64,000 bases of DNA from an uncultured Ureaplasma sp. (GCA_902800015.1 CADCCU010000002.1:1-64000), one strand, 5' to 3'; shown: positions 20,597 to 31,713, numbered from the stretch's first letter. Translations and numbers: made by a program. The notes: generated by a model from the letters alone, not told the origin.

Positions 20597-23500
20597 CTAG
20601 AAGTAATTTTCATCCTCGTTGTCTTCACTATTGACATCGAAATCTTTTATTGAAACGAAATCATTGCGATTTTCATTTTGCTTCTCTTCGTCATCACTAA
20701 CTGCAGTGTATGAGTTAATGTCTTCAACTTTACCATTAGCATCAATTACTGACATATTTAATGCTAGACCTTGCAATTGTTTTGATAATAATTTGAAAGT
20801 TTCAGGTAATCCTGGTTCAGGAATTTTGTGGCCTTTAACAATTGCACTATATGTACCATTACGTCCCTTTACATCATCAGATTTAATGGTTAAGATTTCT
20901 TGTAGGTTGTGTGCAGCACCATAAGCCTCAAGTGCTCATACTTCCATTTCACCAAATCTCTGACCACCGTTTTGTGATTTACCACCTAGTGGTTGTTGAG
21001 TAATCTTGCTATATGGACCAACAGCACGAGCATGAATCTTGTCATCAACCATGTGGTCAAGCTTCATCATGTACATTACACCAACAGTAGTTAAATTATC
21101 AAATGGTTCACCTGTTTTACCATCATATAATTGGAACTTACCAATTTTTGATTTATTATTTGTAGGGAAGCCTGCTTCTTTAATATTGTTGATTACATCA
21201 TCAACTTCAGCACCAGAGAATACAGGTGTAATTGCTTTATAGTTCAATATTTCTAAATCAAGTCCAGCATTTTTTACCATTAATAAGATGTCATTATATG
21301 AAATCTTATTTTTTGCATCTTCAAGAGTTTCAATATGATTTTGTTTACAATATTTACTGATTGATTTAATTAATACTCTAGCTTTTTCAGCTGGAATACC
21401 AAAATTCTTAGTAAATAATTTTACAGCTTCAGCATTTGTTTTTGAATTTAGAACAAATTCAATTGCTTTTTGTTGACCTAGTGCACGCATTGATAGACCT
21501 AAGTTAATTTCAAGTACTTGACCAATATTCATACGTGAAGGTACACCTAGTGGGTTTAAACAAATATCAATAGGTGTTCCATCTTCCATAAAAGGCATAT
21601 CAGCAACTGGCGCAACAATTGAAATACATCCTTTATTACCATGACGTCCAGACATTTTGTCACCAATTTGGATCTTACGTTTTTGAATAATAAATACCTT
21701 AATTGATTCAATTACATCATCATCTAATTCATCACCATTAACAACGCTAAATCTTTGAACTTTTGCAACAATACCATCACCACCATGAGGAACTTTTAAA
21801 GAACTTTCGCGATAATTCTTTGTCTTGTTACCAAAGATAACTTGTAATAGTTTTTCTTCAGGTGTAAAATCACTTTGTCCACGAGGAGTTTGTTTACCAA
21901 CAAGAATGTCACCTTCATGAACTTCAGCACCAACCATAATGATACCGTCTTCATCTAAGTAACGTTTAGCTTCTTCGCTAACATTATTTAAATCACGAGT
22001 GATTTCTTCATCACCATTGTTAGTACGTAAACAATTAATTGTGTGTTCTTCAATAGTGATTGATGTATAAACATCATCTCTTACTAGACGTTCAGAAATA
22101 ACAATAGCGTCTTCGTAGTTGTAACCATTTCATGTAGTGAAAGCTACCAATGGGTTTCTACCTAGAGCTAATTGACCATTGTACATAGCAGGACCATCTG
22201 CTAAAGTTGTATTTTCTTTAACTTTTTGTCCAACAGTTACAATTGGCGTTTGGTTAATGCAAGTGTTTTGATTAGATTTGTGATATTTTACTAATGAATA
22301 ATTATCTAAACGATTTGACTCATTACGGATAGAAATTGTGTTACCATCAATTTTTTCAACAACTCCGGCATTCTTTGAAACAACAGTTAATCCTGAATCA
22401 TGAGCAATTTTGTATTCAGTACCTGTACCAACAATAGGTGCATAAGGTTGAAGTAATGGAACGGCTTGACGTTGCATGTTTGCGCCCATTAATGCACGAG
22501 TAGTATCATCGTGTTCCAAGAATGGAATAGCACTTGCTGCAATTGATACAACTTGTCTTGGGGCAATATCAACATAGTCTATTTGACTAATTGGTAATTC
22601 TTCTTGACTTGCACGGAAACGACAAATTGCAGATTTAACTAAAATCTTACCGTTTTCATCATGAGGAATTGTTGCTTCACAAATTGCATAGTTGTCTTCT
22701 TTTAAAGGAGTTAATCATTCAACTTCTTTTTGAATTACACCGTTTTTAATTGGATGATATGGTGAAACTAAAAAACCATTCTTATCAATTTGTGTAAATG
22801 ATGCTAATGACATAATCAAACCAATATTCATACCTTCAGGTGTTTCAATTGGACAGATACGTCCATATTGTGAATAGTGAACATCACGAATATCTAGGTT
22901 AGGGTCTTCACGAGAAATACCACCATCACCCATCGCAGAAATACGACGTTTGTTTGACAATTCAGATAATGGATTTTGTTGATCAACGAATTGAGTTAAT
23001 TGGTAAGTATTAAAGAAATTTTTAACAACAAATTGGAATGCTTTAGTGTTAACAACTTTTGCAGGTGTCATACCTTTAGCAAATTTTTCTTGTTGTTCTT
23101 CATTAGCAGTAGCAATAGAAACAGAAGCTAATTTATCTTTAATTTGTTTTTCAACACGAACCATTCCAATTTGTAATTTTGATTTTAATTGTTCGCCAAT
23201 TAAACGTAAACGTTTGTTACCTAAATGGTCAATGTCATCATATTTACCGATACCAAATGGTAAATTGATTGTGTATGACACACAAGCAATAAAGTCAACT
23301 AATGACAATGTGTAACAATTTGCAATACGTTCATCAATTGAAGTCTCACCAATGATTGGTGTTCATTCAGTTTGTTGATCATTGTTTGTATAAACGTTTA
23401 CACATTCAATATTCATGCATTGATTTTTTAGAATCTTAGTTTTGTTTGGAATTTCCACTTCATAAACAATATCTAATTCTTGGTTTTCTGCCAATTTTTT

Positions 23501-24937
23501 GAATGCATCTAATTCTTCTTTACCAATTAATGTTCCTTTTTTCAAGAAAACTTTACCATTTTTGTAAAGAATATCTTCAGAAATTACTCTTTGATATAAA
23601 CGATCTGATACACGCATTTTGTGTAATGTACGGTATCTTCCAGCACTTGTTAGATCATATTTTCTAGGATCCATGAAGTGACTAACGATTACATCTTGGT
23701 AACAAACAGGATTAATTTTACTACTTGTATCAGATTCAACACTACGAGTTGAAATTGAGAATTTAGAAATTAAATCCTTTGCAGCTTTTTCAGTAATAAT
23801 AACATCTAAAATATCACGAATCTTTTTATCTTCTAAATCTGTTTTGGCATCTAGAATTTTATTAATCTGTGCTTGGAAAACAGAAATCTTTGCTTTAATT
23901 TTCTTTTGTTCAGTTGGGCTTGCATTTGCTAAATCATGTTGTAAAGATTCATATGTTTCTTTATTTTCATCACAAAGTTTTTCGTAACGTGCATTAAGTT
24001 CCTTAACTTCTTTAACGCAATCTTCATACTTGATAACATATTGTTTCAATTTTGTATCAATTGGTGAACCCTTACCAGTATCTTTAACTTGTCTTAGTTC
24101 ATCAACTTGACTTCGATATTCCATGATTTCTGGATCTTGAATAATATCATCATGGTTATATGAACGAACTTTTTCTTTACCTTTAGCGCATTCATTCAAT
24201 AGTGTGTTAATAATTGACAAGTCATCATTAAACACACGACGAATTTCATCTTGAGTCATACCAAATGCTTTTAATAAGATAGTTGCAGGAATTTCAACGA
24301 TTGCATCATTTTGTGAATTTCTTACTAAAGCATTGATCATTTGCAATTGTTCATCATACATGAAGTTAATTAATGTACCACGTGAAGGTAATAATTCACA
24401 AGCATATCCATAACTGATATGCTTTTTATTGTTTAGTTTAATTTGTGATTTGTTTGAAATGTATACACCTGGTGCTCTCAGTATTTGTGAAACAACAAAC
24501 TTTTCAATTCCATTAATGATAAATGTTCCTTTTTCAGTCATCATTGGAATATTAGCAAAGAAAATACCATGAGTTAGACCTTTGCTATCTTTTCTAACAG
24601 TAATCTTCTCGCCACTTTTGTTGTCAACAATGTATGTATCAACATAAAGTGCTTGTTCGTAATTTTTACATTCATTACGGCATTGTTCTTCAGTACGTAA
24701 TGGTTTTGCAAAGTTAATACCACTGAAATAAACTTCATATCGATTATTCTTTGCATGTTTTACTGGTGAGTAACTCAAAATAATTTTTTCTAATTCAGTT
24801 TTTAGAAATTTTTGGTATGAGTCGCGTTGCATTTGAAGTAAGTTAGGTTCTTCAAAATTAATATTAATCTTACTAAAATCTCGACAAGTAACAAGATTTG
24901 AATAAGTTTTTTCTGTGTAGTTAGAATTATTGGCCAT
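20597..24937 (-). CDS. rpoB: DNA-directed RNA polymerase beta subunit
   Basis: Core RNA polymerase subunit, 1446 residues, longer than the roughly 1190 of Bacillus. Hallmarks include [32 protein letters not shown] (rifampicin region), [17 protein letters not shown] and [11 protein letters not shown] charged coiled-coil insertion of about 140 residues sits near residues 250-410, between [18 protein letters not shown] and [15 protein letters not shown], where other bacteria have about 25 residues. An acidic tail ([15 protein letters not shown]) follows the conserved C-terminus. Trp is encoded by TGA several times. TATAAT is seen on the minus strand at 25001-25006. Confidence 0.98.
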
Positions 24938-25060
24938 TTTAATCCTTCGATCAACTAAATATAACTATTATTTATATGCTTAAATAAATAGTATTTTAAG
25001 ATTATATATATATTTTTAAAAATTTATAAATTATTTTTAGAATATTATTTTTTTAAATAA

Positions 25061-25082
25061 AAACCCCTATAATTAGGGGTTT
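25061..25082. terminator. Hairpin terminator between tRNA-Arg and rpoB
   Basis: AAACCCCT and AGGGGTTT form an 8-bp stem with a 6-base loop directly 3' of tRNA-Arg(TCT) on the minus strand. The downstream U-run is modest. Confidence 0.6.
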
Positions 25083-25088
25083 ATTTTA

Positions 25089-25166
25089 TGGCGCGCTTGG
25101 GGGGAGTCGAACCCTCGACCACAGGCTTAGAAGGCATGTGCTCTATCCAAACTGAGCTACAAGCGC
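25089..25166 (-). tRNA. tRNA-Arg (TCT anticodon)
   Basis: Acceptor GCGCTTG pairs with CAAGCGC, the loop CTTCTAA gives anticodon TCT, and CCA is encoded. Two stem mismatches are present: U29:C41 in the anticodon stem (CATGC/GCCTG) and A50:C64 in the T-stem (GAGGG/CCCCC). Confidence 0.92.
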
Positions 25167-25223
25167 ATACAAATATTATAAATAAAATTAGACGTACTCT
25201 AATCTAAGTTTTATTTTTTATTT

Positions 25224-25229
25224 TATAAT
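25224..25229 (+). promoter_or_regulatory. -10 box of PQ-loop gene
   Basis: TATAAT on the plus strand 30 bases before the ATG at 25259. Confidence 0.5.
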
Positions 25230-25258
25230 AGCTTTGTCAAAAATTATAGTTAAACCAT

Positions 25259-26014
25259 ATGATTTTGTTCATTATTATTCAAGTAATTTTATGAATTTGT
25301 GTAATTACAGCAGTTACTATCATGGTTCCACAAATTGTAGCTTTACATCGCAATAAATATGCAGATAATTCCTCAGTTTGAACATATTGAGTTTATTTTT
25401 TTTGTAATTTAATTTGAACAATATACCAAACTTTATACATCATTTGAAGAATTTATTATGCAAATGATAATCCACCTGATACATTAGAATTATCATTATT
25501 AGGTGGTCAATTAGCTAGTGATATTATTGCATTATTAATTGCAGTATACCTAGTGATTATTAAGCACTATTTCTTAAATATCTTTAAGAAAATTGGGAAA
25601 TCTAAAATATCTGAAAATAAAAAAATGTTGATACAACAAAAGAATTCATCATTTATCAAAAAAAATATTTATTTAATTGAAAACCAATACAATAATTTTT
25701 ATAAATTAAACCCAAAACTATGTACGAAAATTGTTGGCAAATCATTCAAAGATTTAATGCCTAAAGATAAGATCAACATGCTTTTAAAAATATTAAAAAT
25801 TATCTCTCGTAATCTTGATGATAAACATCTGATTAATGTTTATAGTTTTAATAATAAACTTATAAATAAGTTTATTATTAATTATAAAGAAATGTATCCT
25901 AATATCTATAAACAAATTATTTCAACTTTAAAAATTAAAACTCTAAATCTTCAAGACTTATCGTATGAAATTAAATTAAGGATTGTATTTATTCAAATTT
26001 CAAATCTAATTTAA
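25259..26014 (+). CDS. PQ-loop membrane protein with long soluble tail
   Basis: A 251-residue frame that begins at ATG 25259 and contains several TGA-Trp codons. The N-terminal 105 residues have three hydrophobic helices. The second half of helix 1 reads TAVTIMVPQIVALHR, the Pro-Gln pair of a PQ-loop repeat, followed by SSVWTYWVYFFCNLIWTIYQ. This one three-helix unit resembles half of a SemiSWEET/PQ-loop transporter and would need to dimerise to make a pore. The remaining 145 residues (from about FKKIGKSKISENKK) are basic, soluble and unlike anything I know. Transport substrate unknown. It lies alone between tRNA genes and ends at a hairpin terminator. Confidence 0.65.
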
Positions 26015-26020
26015 AATAAA

Positions 26021-26046
26021 AAACACAGGAGTCAATCCTGTGTTTT
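26021..26046. terminator. Bidirectional terminator
   Basis: AAACACAGGA and TCCTGTGTTT form a perfect 10-bp stem with a 5-base loop. It serves the PQ-loop gene on the plus strand and the tRNA-Ile/Ala pair on the minus strand. Confidence 0.8.
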
Positions 26047-26053
26047 GATTCTA

Positions 26054-26130
26054 TGGTGGAGGATATGGGATTCAAACCCACGACCCTCTGAGTGCAGATC
26101 AGATGCTCTATCGGACTGAGCTAATCCCCC
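26054..26130 (-). tRNA. tRNA-Ala (TGC anticodon)
   Basis: Acceptor GGGGGAT pairs with ATCCTCC and includes the G3:U70 wobble that identifies alanine tRNA. The anticodon loop reads TCTGCAC, so anticodon TGC is preceded by C33 instead of the near-universal U33. CCA is encoded. It lies 5 bases after tRNA-Ile. Confidence 0.9.
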
Positions 26131-26135
26131 ATAAG

Positions 26136-26212
26136 TGGTGGGAGCAAATGGATTCGAACCAGCGACCTCACCCTTATCAGGGGTGTGCTCTAACCAACTG
26201 AGCTATACTCCC
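26136..26212 (-). tRNA. tRNA-Ile (GAT anticodon)
   Basis: Acceptor GGGAGTA pairs with TGCTCCC (one U:G). The anticodon stem CACCC/GGGTG encloses CTGATAA, anticodon GAT. The T-stem GCTGG/CCATT has a C50:U64 mismatch. CCA is encoded. Confidence 0.93.
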
Positions 26213-26214
26213 AT

Positions 26215-26236
26215 GTTAGCATGCCGTTATGCTAAC
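26215..26236. repeat. 8-bp inverted repeat at the 5' edge of tRNA-Ile
   Basis: GTTAGCAT and ATGCTAAC flank a 6-base loop, 3 bases upstream of tRNA-Ile. No T-run follows on either strand, so I do not call it a terminator. A minus-strand -10 (TATAAT) lies at 26250-26255. Confidence 0.5.
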
Positions 26237-26334
26237 AACATTCTTTAATATTATATATAAAAAAGCAATTTTGTAAACTGTGGTATTTTTCACAAGTTTT
26301 AAGCCTTTGATATATCCAAAATGTTAAAACAAAA

Positions 26335-26733
26335 TTAACGCTTTGTAAATTGTGGACTTCTACGTGCACCATATTTACCGAATTTTTTACGTTCTTTTGC
26401 ACGAGAATCACGGGTAAGCATTTTGTTTTTCTTCAAAATAGTTTTGTATTCTGGATTTGCTTCAACAAGAGCACGTGCAATACCTAAACGGATAGCACCA
26501 CTTTGTCCTTGCATACCACCACCAATAACTTTAACTTTAATATCAAATTTATCTTTGGTATTAGTTAAAACTAATGGTTGTTGAAGGTTTTGGATTAAAA
26601 ACATGTTTGGGAAATAGTTTTTTAAATCACGGGTATTAACTGTGATTTTACCAGTTCCAGGAATTAAACAAACACGAGCTACTGATGTTTTACGTCGTCC
26701 TAAACCTTTGTATTCTACTTTAGCTTCTGTCAT
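26335..26733 (-). CDS. rpsI: 30S ribosomal protein S9
   Basis: S9 (132 residues) sits in the head of the small subunit, and its C-terminal tail reaches the P-site tRNA. The sequence shows [14 protein letters not shown] near the N-terminus, [20 protein letters not shown], and the terminal [12 protein letters not shown] with the invariant final KR. It starts 3 bases after the rplM stop, the usual L13-S9 pair. Confidence 0.97.
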   Translation of the reverse strand: MTEAKVEYKGLGRRKTSVARVCLIPGTGKITVNTRDLKNYFPNMFLIQNLQQPLVLTNTKDKFDIKVKVIGGGMQGQSGAIRLGIARALVEANPEYKTILKKNKMLTRDSRAKERKKFGKYGARRSPQFTKR

Positions 26734-26735
26734 AA

Positions 26736-27191
26736 TTATTTTCTAACCCCTTCAGCTTGAACTTTAATAGGATGATGTGCTTCATAATTCTTAGTTACTT
26801 CTTTTTTGTAAATATGTAACTTAGTGATGATTCTTCTTGATAGACGGTTTTTAGGTAGCATACCTTTTACTGCTAACTCTAATAATTCATCTGAGTATTT
26901 ATTAAGCATAGTCTTGCCATCACGTTTTCTCAAACCACCAATGTATTGTGAATGTGAATATCAAAATTCATCTTCTAACTTATTACCAGTTAGAATGATT
27001 TTATCAGTATTGTAAACAATAACATAATCTCCACAATCAACATTTAATGTCATGGTAGGTTTATTTTTACCTCTTAATAAATTTGCAACTTGAACTGCAA
27101 GTTTGCCTAAAACTGCATTGGTAGCATCAATAATGTACCATTTGCGGTCTTTCATTGCAGTTTCTTTTTTTATCATTGTTGATTTTTGCAT
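26736..27191 (-). CDS. rplM: 50S ribosomal protein L13
   Basis: L13 (151 residues) is an early large-subunit assembly protein. [36 protein letters not shown] and [11 protein letters not shown] mark the family, and one TGA in DEFWYSHSQ is Trp. The first ATG (27191) has AGGAAAA about 10 bases upstream, supporting it over internal ATGs at codons 6 and 13. It forms a two-gene operon with rpsI. Confidence 0.96.
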
Positions 27192-27329
27192 AATAATTTT
27201 CCTAAAATTAACTAATTTCGTACTAGTACAATCGAACCTTTAAGATTTAACAGACATATTTAAATAATACATTTATTTTTTTATTTATCACATATTTTGT
27301 TTATTGTCTTATAATAGTTATGTCAAGAT

Positions 27330-27407
27330 GTCCTAGTACCTCAGTTTGGATAGAGGAATTGCCTCCTAAGCAATCTGTCGGTGGTTCGACTCCACTCTAG
27401 GACGCCA
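27330..27407 (+). tRNA. tRNA-Arg (CCT anticodon)
   Basis: Acceptor GTCCTAG/CTAGGAC and anticodon stem ATTGC/GCAAT are perfect; loop CTCCTAA gives CCT. CCA is encoded. TATAAT at 27310-27315 lies 14 bases before the gene. Confidence 0.95.
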
Positions 27408-27416
27408 TAAACAAAA

Positions 27417-28166
27417 TTAAGCGTTTTTTAAAACACAATAGTGAAGATGATGCTGATCAGTAGTAAAATTCGCATCGTTTATTTCTTTAATTGCTATATC
27501 TGGGTAATATTCCCCATTCAAAGTCAATTTAATTAATCCAACACATGAATCAAGCGTATTTAATTTAGTGTATGAATAAACAATATCAGAAAAAAACTTA
27601 TCTGCTGATTCTTTAGCATTAATTTCTAGTTTCATTCATGATTCCATATCATAAACGAATTGAACAAAATCACCTTTTTTTAAGTTGATATTGTCTAAAG
27701 AAAAATCATCTACCATTTGAATATTGACATATCCTTTAAAAAGAAAATTAAAATAGTTATTTTCTTTTTGTTCAAACCTGTAATCGTATTGTGTATTAAT
27801 TGTACATTTTTTTTCATCATATAGTTTTATAAAACTATATCCTGTAGGTAAAATTTGCACTGAATAATTGTTTTGACTATTATTACTAATAGTTAAACCT
27901 TCAACACCTAAAAAATTAAAAGTATCAAATAAAATTTCATTAGCTTTAGTTACATCTGAATTTGAATCCAAAAATTCTTTAATAAATAATTCTTTTGCTT
28001 CCTCTATTGTGCTGACTTCTCCAAGGTCAATATTAGGGGCATTAAAATTATCTTTAACAATATTAATGACATTAACAAGTGGGTCAACACCACTAGCACA
28101 ACTTGTTGGAATGCAAGCAAAAGGAATTACTGATAATGGTAACAATTTTACTAATTTAAATTTCAT
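27417..28166 (-). CDS. Hypothetical lipoprotein
   Basis: A 249-residue protein with a short signal peptide (MKFKLVKLLPLSVIPFACIP) and lipobox PTSC, giving a lipid-anchored Cys at residue 23. The mature part is acidic and mixed alpha/beta in appearance, with no domain I recognise; one in-frame TGA lies near residue 178. It starts 5 bases after the hemW stop, so it is probably the last gene of the fnr-miaA-hemW transcript. Surface localisation is inferred; function is unknown. Confidence 0.75.
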
Positions 28167-28171
28167 TGCAC

Positions 28172-29227
28172 CTATATTATAGAAATAAGAATTTCATCGA
28201 TTTGATTGATATTTTTTGCAATTACATGATGTTTTTTTATTGTAATTAAATTTTCATTTATTTTATGTTTAAAATAATTAAATGCTTTTTTATGCAATTT
28301 ATTTTTTAAATCAAGTCCACTAGCTAATCTGAATCCCATCATTAAGACTTGAAAATAATATTCTTTTAATGTGTAAATTTTATTTATTTTGCACATCTTT
28401 TCAATATTGCCTTCATAATGATAATAATTCATATTTTCAAGTCCATATGCACCTAAACCAATAGCTTTTCAATCATTAGTATTCCAATAACATAAGTTAT
28501 GTTTGGATTGATATTTTTTATCAATACATCAACTAGATACTTCATATCTAATAAAATTATTATCATGCATTTTTTTAATGATATATGCTAGTTGTTCTTC
28601 AATTTTTAATTCATTTTCATGATAATCTTGTTTAGCAAGAATAGAGTTATTTTTGACTTCTAAGCTATAAAAAGAAACATGGGGAATTTTGTTGTTAACA
28701 ACAAAATCAATATCATCTTTTATATCTTTTAAACTCATTAATTCATATCCATATATAAAATCTAAACTAATATTATTAATGTTATGCTTTTTCAACAATT
28801 TAATCGCATCGCATACATCATTCATAGAATGCTTACGGTTAAATTTCTGATTAATTTTTTCGTTAGCAGACTGTACACCTAATGATATACGATTAACTTT
28901 ATATTGCTGAAATAGTTTGACTTGCTCTAAGTTAATAAATTCTGGATTTGCTTCAATGGTAAATTCACAATTAAATGATCTTATTTTTTTACAAACTTTT
29001 AATAATTTTTCTAAATTATTGAAACTTAATGAATTGGGTGTGCCTCCGCCTATATAAATAGTTTTAAATTTATTTTTTATTTCTTTATTAATTTGTGAAC
29101 AAATAAGATTAATATATTGATCTTCTTGAACTTGTGATTTAGGAATTTGGCGAACAAAATCACAATAAGTACAAATAGACTTACAAAAAGGTATATGTAT
29201 ATATAAGTTTTTTACTTTGTGATTCAT
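28172..29227 (-). CDS. hemW: HemW-like radical SAM protein
   Basis: A 351-residue radical SAM enzyme of the HemW/coproporphyrinogen oxidase-like family. The FeS-binding motif is CKSICTYC (CxxxCxxC). YIGGGTPNSL and FTIEANPE and the SLGVQSANEKINQKFNR block are typical. HemW proteins bind heme and act as heme chaperones in other bacteria; mycoplasmas lack heme synthesis, so its role here is uncertain. Its ATG overlaps the last 16 bases of miaA, and the lipoprotein gene follows closely. TGA is Trp in the RYEVSSW segment and elsewhere. Confidence 0.88.
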
Positions 29228-30114
29228 TTTTTAATTTCATTAAAAATTTGTTTTTGATTAGTTTGATTGAATAACAAATGTTGAGGATACTTATTATTTA
29301 TCCAGGTAATTTGGCGTTTAGCATAATGACGAATTTTTTGTTTGATTTTTTCATAATCAACTTTAATGTTATTATTAATTGCATAATAGATATCACCATA
29401 GCCTATAGCTTTAAAACCAATAAACTTACTTAAATCTGTGCCTGGGTATTTATCAATAATTGTTTTTACTTCATCTTCTCATCCAGATTTAACCATTTCA
29501 TCAACTTTATGATTTATAGAATAATATAACTCTTGACGTGTTGGATAATTGCATTCAATCATTAAATAATCATAAATAGGCTTATTTGTTTTTTCTAATG
29601 CTTTTTTATCGTTTTTTTGATTAATAACTTCTAATGCTCTTGTTAATCTGCGGCGATTGTTAATGCCAATTTTATCCGCTAATTTAGGATTAAGTTTACT
29701 TAATAAATCATAAAGCTTTTGATTATCATATTGATCATATTCACATGATCGCTTATTAGCTGACAAATCATAATTTTTGATAACAGATTCAACATATAAA
29801 TTACTGCCACCGACAATAATTGGCAATTTATTTTTATTAAGAAGTTGATCAATAGTTTTAAAACATAAAGTTTGAAACTTTTTAATGTCCCATTCATCTT
29901 TTAAGCTGATAGTTTGATTTAAATGAAATTTAGCACTAGATAATTCTTCTGTTGTTGGTGCATTAGTGCCAATACTCATATCACGATATACTTGATATGC
30001 ATCAGCATTGATAATTTCACCATTAAACTTATTAGCAATTAATATTGCTAATTTTGTTTTATGGCTTGTTGTTGGTCCAACAATAACAATAATCTTAGAT
30101 AATTTTGATTGCAT
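29212..30114 (-). CDS. miaA: tRNA dimethylallyltransferase
   Basis: Adds the isopentenyl group to A37 of tRNAs that read codons starting with U. The 300-residue protein shows the N-terminal P-loop IVGPTTSHKTKLA, then FNGEIINADAYQVYRDMSIGT and PIIVGGSNLYVESVI and NNRRRLTRALEVI. The P-loop has His where the family has Gly just before the catalytic Lys. The ATG shares a base with the fnr stop (TAATG), and the end overlaps hemW by 16 bases. The TGA-Trp positions fit (KSGWEDE, KKWITK). Confidence 0.9.
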
Positions 30115-31052
30115 TAATAATTTCTAGTTTTAATGACAATGTCATTAATTGCCATTGCTGCTTCACCCATACCAGCAATAATTAAATGAGGTCGGTTACT
30201 ATAGTAACATACATCACCTATTGCATATACATGATCTAGGTTTGTCTTTTGGTTATGATCAACAATAATTTTATTGCCATTAACACAATTAAGTTTTTGT
30301 ATATACTTTTCAGGAGCCATATCCATTTTTTGTCCATATTGGACAATAATTTCATCAAAATTTAAAGATTGTTCACAACCATCAACATTATCTTTTATAA
30401 ATAAAGTGTTATTTTCAATTCTTAGACATTGTTTGTTTAACAACACCTTAATATTTTTATTCTTCATTAATTCATTAACATTTTCGCCACTAGCACGAAA
30501 AGCATCACGACGATGAATAATAGTAATCTTTGCAGTTGAATGTTTAACAATGTTATTAGCTCAGTCTACAGCTGAATCACCGCCACCAAGGATGACAACA
30601 TTTTTATCATTGTATGTATTAAATGGTTCAACAATATACTTAACTTTATCAATATTTGCTCCAGGTATTTCTAGTAAATTAGGTTTAGATATACCATTAC
30701 CTGTAGCTATAACAATATTCTTAGTTACCACTTGATGATTATTTATTTGTAAATAAATAAGTTCATCTTTAATTTCAAAATCATTAATTTTTACATTGTA
30801 AACAATATCAATATTTTTCGATGTATGAAGTTGTTCATCGAGTTTTTGAACAAATTCGTTTGCGGTAATTGATTGAAATAGTGGAAAATCTTTTATGTGT
30901 TTATGTGCATATAAATTTAATGGTTGACCGCCAAGTTTGTCGTTAACCTCAACAAGTAAGGTTTTTAAACCTTTGTTATCACTTAGAAAGGCACAATAGC
31001 AACCTGCAGTTCCACCACCTAAGACAACTACATCATATTGATTATTAAACAT
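30114..31052 (-). CDS. Type 2 ferredoxin/flavodoxin-NADP reductase (YumC-like)
   Basis: A 312-residue FAD-dependent NAD(P)H oxidoreductase. The FAD site is VVLGGGTAGCYCAF, the second Rossmann motif is VVILGGGDSAVDWAN, and IIHRRDAFRASG and IAGMGEAAMAIN follow. It resembles thioredoxin reductase but lacks the redox CxxC that should precede the NADPH domain (PFNTYNDKN instead). I therefore assign it to YumC-type ferredoxin-NADP reductases. The electron partner is not in this window. First gene of the fnr-miaA-hemW-lipoprotein cluster, divergent from hpt. Confidence 0.85.
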
Positions 31053-31111
31053 ACTTCTGTTTTCTTTGTGTTTATTATTATAATTATTAAATATATAAAG
31101 TGAGATACATA

Positions 31112-31711
31112 ATGAACAAAATCGATAGAAGATGTGAAAAAATTTTATTTAGTCATCAACAAATAGTTGCTGCTTGTAAAAAAGCTGCAAAGTGAATTGA
31201 TAAAAAATTCAAAAATAAAAAGCTTACTATTGTTGGTGTTTTAAATGGTTCTGTTCCTTTTATTGCTGAATTAATCAAACACATCACTATTGATTTTAGA
31301 CTGCGTTTTGTTGAATACCACTCATACTTTGGTGGAGTAGTATCTGTTAGCAAAACAAATGTTGTTGTTAATTTAAAAGTAGATGTTGATGATAATCATG
31401 TTCTTCTTGTTGATGATGTTGTTGATACAGGTTGAACAATGTCAAACTTAAAAAATGCTTTGCTTATGGAAAATAATGCAAAGTCAGTATCTTTAATGAG
31501 TTTGATTGATAAACCATCAAAACATGAAGTTCCTTTGGAAGATTTTTACAGTTGTTTTAAACTTGAAAATAAATTTGTTGTAGGATTTGGTTTGGATTAT
31601 CAAGAATTTATGCGTGGAATTCCTTATATCGGAATCATAAAAAAATCTATTTATGAAAAAGAACTTAAAAAAGCTAAACAAAATCAAAAAAATAAAAGTT
31701 TAAGGAAGTAG
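31112..31711 (+). CDS. hpt: Hypoxanthine phosphoribosyltransferase
   Basis: Salvages hypoxanthine and guanine with PRPP to make IMP and GMP, essential where purine synthesis is absent. The 199-residue protein has LTIVGVLNGSVPFIAEL, the PRPP loop VLLVDDVVDTGWTM, and VVGFGLDYQEFMRGIPYIG at the base-binding end. TGA encodes the Trp in DTGW. The C-terminus is a short basic tail. It is followed after 2 bases by ftsH, a common neighbour order in firmicutes and mollicutes. Confidence 0.94.
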
Positions 31712-31713
31712 TT

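Noticed and set aside
26215-26236. Terminator upstream of tRNA-Ile
   Set aside because: A stable stem exists but no T-run follows on either strand. It is only 3 bases from the tRNA 5' end and may be a processing or chance hairpin.
30114-31052. Thioredoxin reductase (trxB)
   Set aside because: The CxxC redox motif is missing, and the motifs match YumC-type ferredoxin-NADP reductase better.
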